Positions 21,787 through 22,964 of a stretch of 22,964 bases of DNA are shown piece after piece. Both the position numbers and the translations under genes were made by a program. This stretch comes from Thermoleophilaceae bacterium (GTDB lineage: Bacteria; Actinomycetota; Thermoleophilia; Solirubrobacterales; JACPNS01): the NCBI GenBank assembly GCA_016463365.1, contig JAEMRJ010000022.1, positions 1 to 22,964 of the forward strand, in the 5' to 3' direction. Numbering within the stretch: the first letter of the stretch is position 1; the number at the start of each line of letters is the position of its first letter. The notes beneath the pieces are model-generated. The model saw only the letters and a program-made list of their open reading frames with translations, was not told the DNA's origin and ran no database searches.

Positions 21787-22964
21787 TCAGGCCTTGACAA
21801 CCTTGATCGTCAACTCCATGCCGTCGATCGCGGCGACTTCGCCGTCGTCATCGTCGGCGACGCCGATCCCGACGCTCGTGGCCAGCGTCTCCGCGGCAAG
21901 ATACTCCTCGTGCTCGGACGCCGCGGCCATCAGCGCTTCTTCACCGCCGAGCTGAAGGTCGATCCGGTCCTCGACCGCAAGGCCTGTGTCCTTGCGCGCA
22001 TTCTGCACGGCATGAACGATTTCGCGAGCCAGGCCTTCGCGCTTCAAGGCGTCGGTGACGGTCAGGTCGAGCGCGACCGCGTGCGTTCCCTCGCGCTCAA
22101 GCTGGTAGCCGTCCAGCGGCGCGAGCACGACCTGGACGTCTTCTGGTCCGAGCAGGAAGTCCTCGCCTGCGACGGCAAGCCGGATCGGCTCGCCGTTCTT
22201 CAGATTCTCGTTGGCCTTCGCGCCGTCGAGCGCGGCGATCGCCTCCTTGGCCAGCGGCATGTTCTTGCCCAGGCGCGGACCGAGCGCCTTGAAGTTGGGC
22301 TTGATCTCGAAGCGCGCGAGCTCGTCGGCGTCGGTCACGTAGCGAACGGTCTTGACGTTCAGCTCAGTGAGGATCAGCTCCTCAAAGCGCGCGATCGCCG
22401 CCTGTTCCTCGCCGGTTGCGACCACGACGATCTCGCCGAGCGGTTGGCGGATCTTGACCTTGGCCTGAGCGCGGGCGGCACGGGCAAGCTCGACGGCCTG
22501 ACGGGCGGTGGCCATGTCGGCCTCGAGGCGAGAGTCGTCGAGCTCGAGGTTCGGCCGGGGAAAATCCGTCAGGTGGACCGATTCCGCGCCCTCTGAGCCT
22601 GCAAGCTTGGAGTAGATCTCGTCGGCGATGAACGGAGTGAACGGCGCGATCAGTTGGGAGATCGTGGTCAGGCACTCGCGCAGCGTCGCGATCGCGTCGG
22701 GCTCTGCGTCCCAGAAGCGGCGGCGCGAGCTGCGCACGTACCAGTTCGAAAGATCGTCAACCAGTTCGTCGATCGCCTTGCCGGCGGCCGTGGCGTCGTA
22801 GTCGTCGAGACGGTCAGCAACGGTCCGCACGGTCGACTGCAGGCGGCTCAGCGCCCAGCGGTCGAGGTCGCCGCGCTCGGCCGGCGGCCTTGCGCCAGCG
22901 CCGTCCTGGTCGCCGGTGTTGGCGTACATCACGAGGAAGCCGAAGGTGTTCCAGAGCGTCAGCA
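21787..22964 (-). CDS. ileS: Isoleucyl-tRNA synthetase, C-terminal part
   Basis: Partial gene running off the window end; about 392 C-terminal residues are seen. The stretch from LTLWNTFGFLVMYANTG through DRWALSRLQSTVRTV, WYVRSSRRRFW and LIAPFTPFIADEIYSKL is the anticodon-binding helical domain of class I Ile/Val/Leu synthetases. The rest (VKIRQPLGEIVVV, LNVKTVRYV, NFKALGPRLGKNM, GYQLEREGTHAVALDLTVTD, GLAREIVHAVQNARKDTGL) is the C-terminal junction and DUF5915-like extension typical of long IleRS. I see no CxxC zinc motif in the visible tail. This resembles the eukaryote-like IleRS2 form more than the E. coli form; this subtype call is tentative. No terminator separates it from the next gene. 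Confidence 0.95.
   Translation of the reverse strand, partial: LTLWNTFGFLVMYANTGDQDGAGARPPAERGDLDRWALSRLQSTVRTVADRLDDYDATAAGKAIDELVDDLSNWYVRSSRRRFWDAEPDAIATLRECLTTISQLIAPFTPFIADEIYSKLAGSEGAESVHLTDFPRPNLELDDSRLEADMATARQAVELARAARAQAKVKIRQPLGEIVVVATGEEQAAIARFEELILTELNVKTVRYVTDADELARFEIKPNFKALGPRLGKNMPLAKEAIAALDGAKANENLKNGEPIRLAVAGEDFLLGPEDVQVVLAPLDGYQLEREGTHAVALDLTVTDALKREGLAREIVHAVQNARKDTGLAVEDRIDLQLGGEEALMAAASEHEEYLAAETLATSVGIGVADDDDGEVAAIDGMELTIKVVKA

Overview
The window is a dense, high-GC stretch of bacterial chromosome. I infer a monoderm actinobacterium, most likely of the Thermoleophilia/Solirubrobacterales type. The reasons are the seven-iron FdxA-type ferredoxin, a PAC2-family protein, a Dpm1-type polyprenol glycosyltransferase next to a trehalose-phosphate phosphatase, and many start codons only 6-9 nt downstream of a -10 hexamer (leaderless style). 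The lineage is an inference; no rRNA gene is present.

Layout. 1-1812: end of groES, complete groEL and a strong terminator. 1895-4850: two tandem paralogous exported proteins with delta-60-like repeats, separated by a structured RNA region. 4847-5728 (-): NmrA/NDUFA9-like SDR whose stop interlocks with the preceding gene. 5813-6131: ferredoxin and a bidirectional terminator. 6095-6250 (-): candidate C-rich-loop small RNA. 6251-6802 (-): histone-H1-like tail plus an 11-residue-repeat coiled coil. 6803-6984: operator-like inverted repeat, a 50-bp perfect palindrome and a terminator. 6985-7833 (-): IMPase-family phosphatase, divergent from 7857-11156 (+): UvrD-type helicase fused to a RecB-like nuclease with four cysteines. 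11153-12034 (-): PAC2 protein. 12118-14260 (+): YhaM-like exonuclease, SDR and small methyltransferase-like protein, coupled by ATGA overlaps. 14246-15039 (-): two half-size TauE/SafE permease genes. 15060-17175 (+): otsB, a small membrane protein and a Dpm1-type glycosyltransferase. 17229-17751 (+): trxA and a 4-OT-family tautomerase. 17765-21746 (-): an ExbB-like channel, a DUF2149 (ExbD-like) protein, an anchored extracellular protein and a secreted alpha/alpha-toroid protein. 21787-22964 (-): 3' part of ileS.

The best candidate for an undescribed system is 17765-21746. A MotA/TolQ/ExbB-family channel and a DUF2149 partner are co-encoded with a surface protein held by a C-terminal membrane segment, next to a secreted alpha/alpha-toroid protein. 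Together they look like an ion-motive-force-driven envelope machine in an organism presumed to lack an outer membrane. Other points of interest are the candidate sRNA at 6095-6250, the perfect palindrome at 6914-6963, the hendecad coiled coil, two divergent gene pairs that appear to share one symmetric -10 element, and the naturally split TauE/SafE permease.

There are no tRNA or rRNA genes, CRISPR arrays, transposases or phage genes. No gene-free stretch exceeds about 185 bases.
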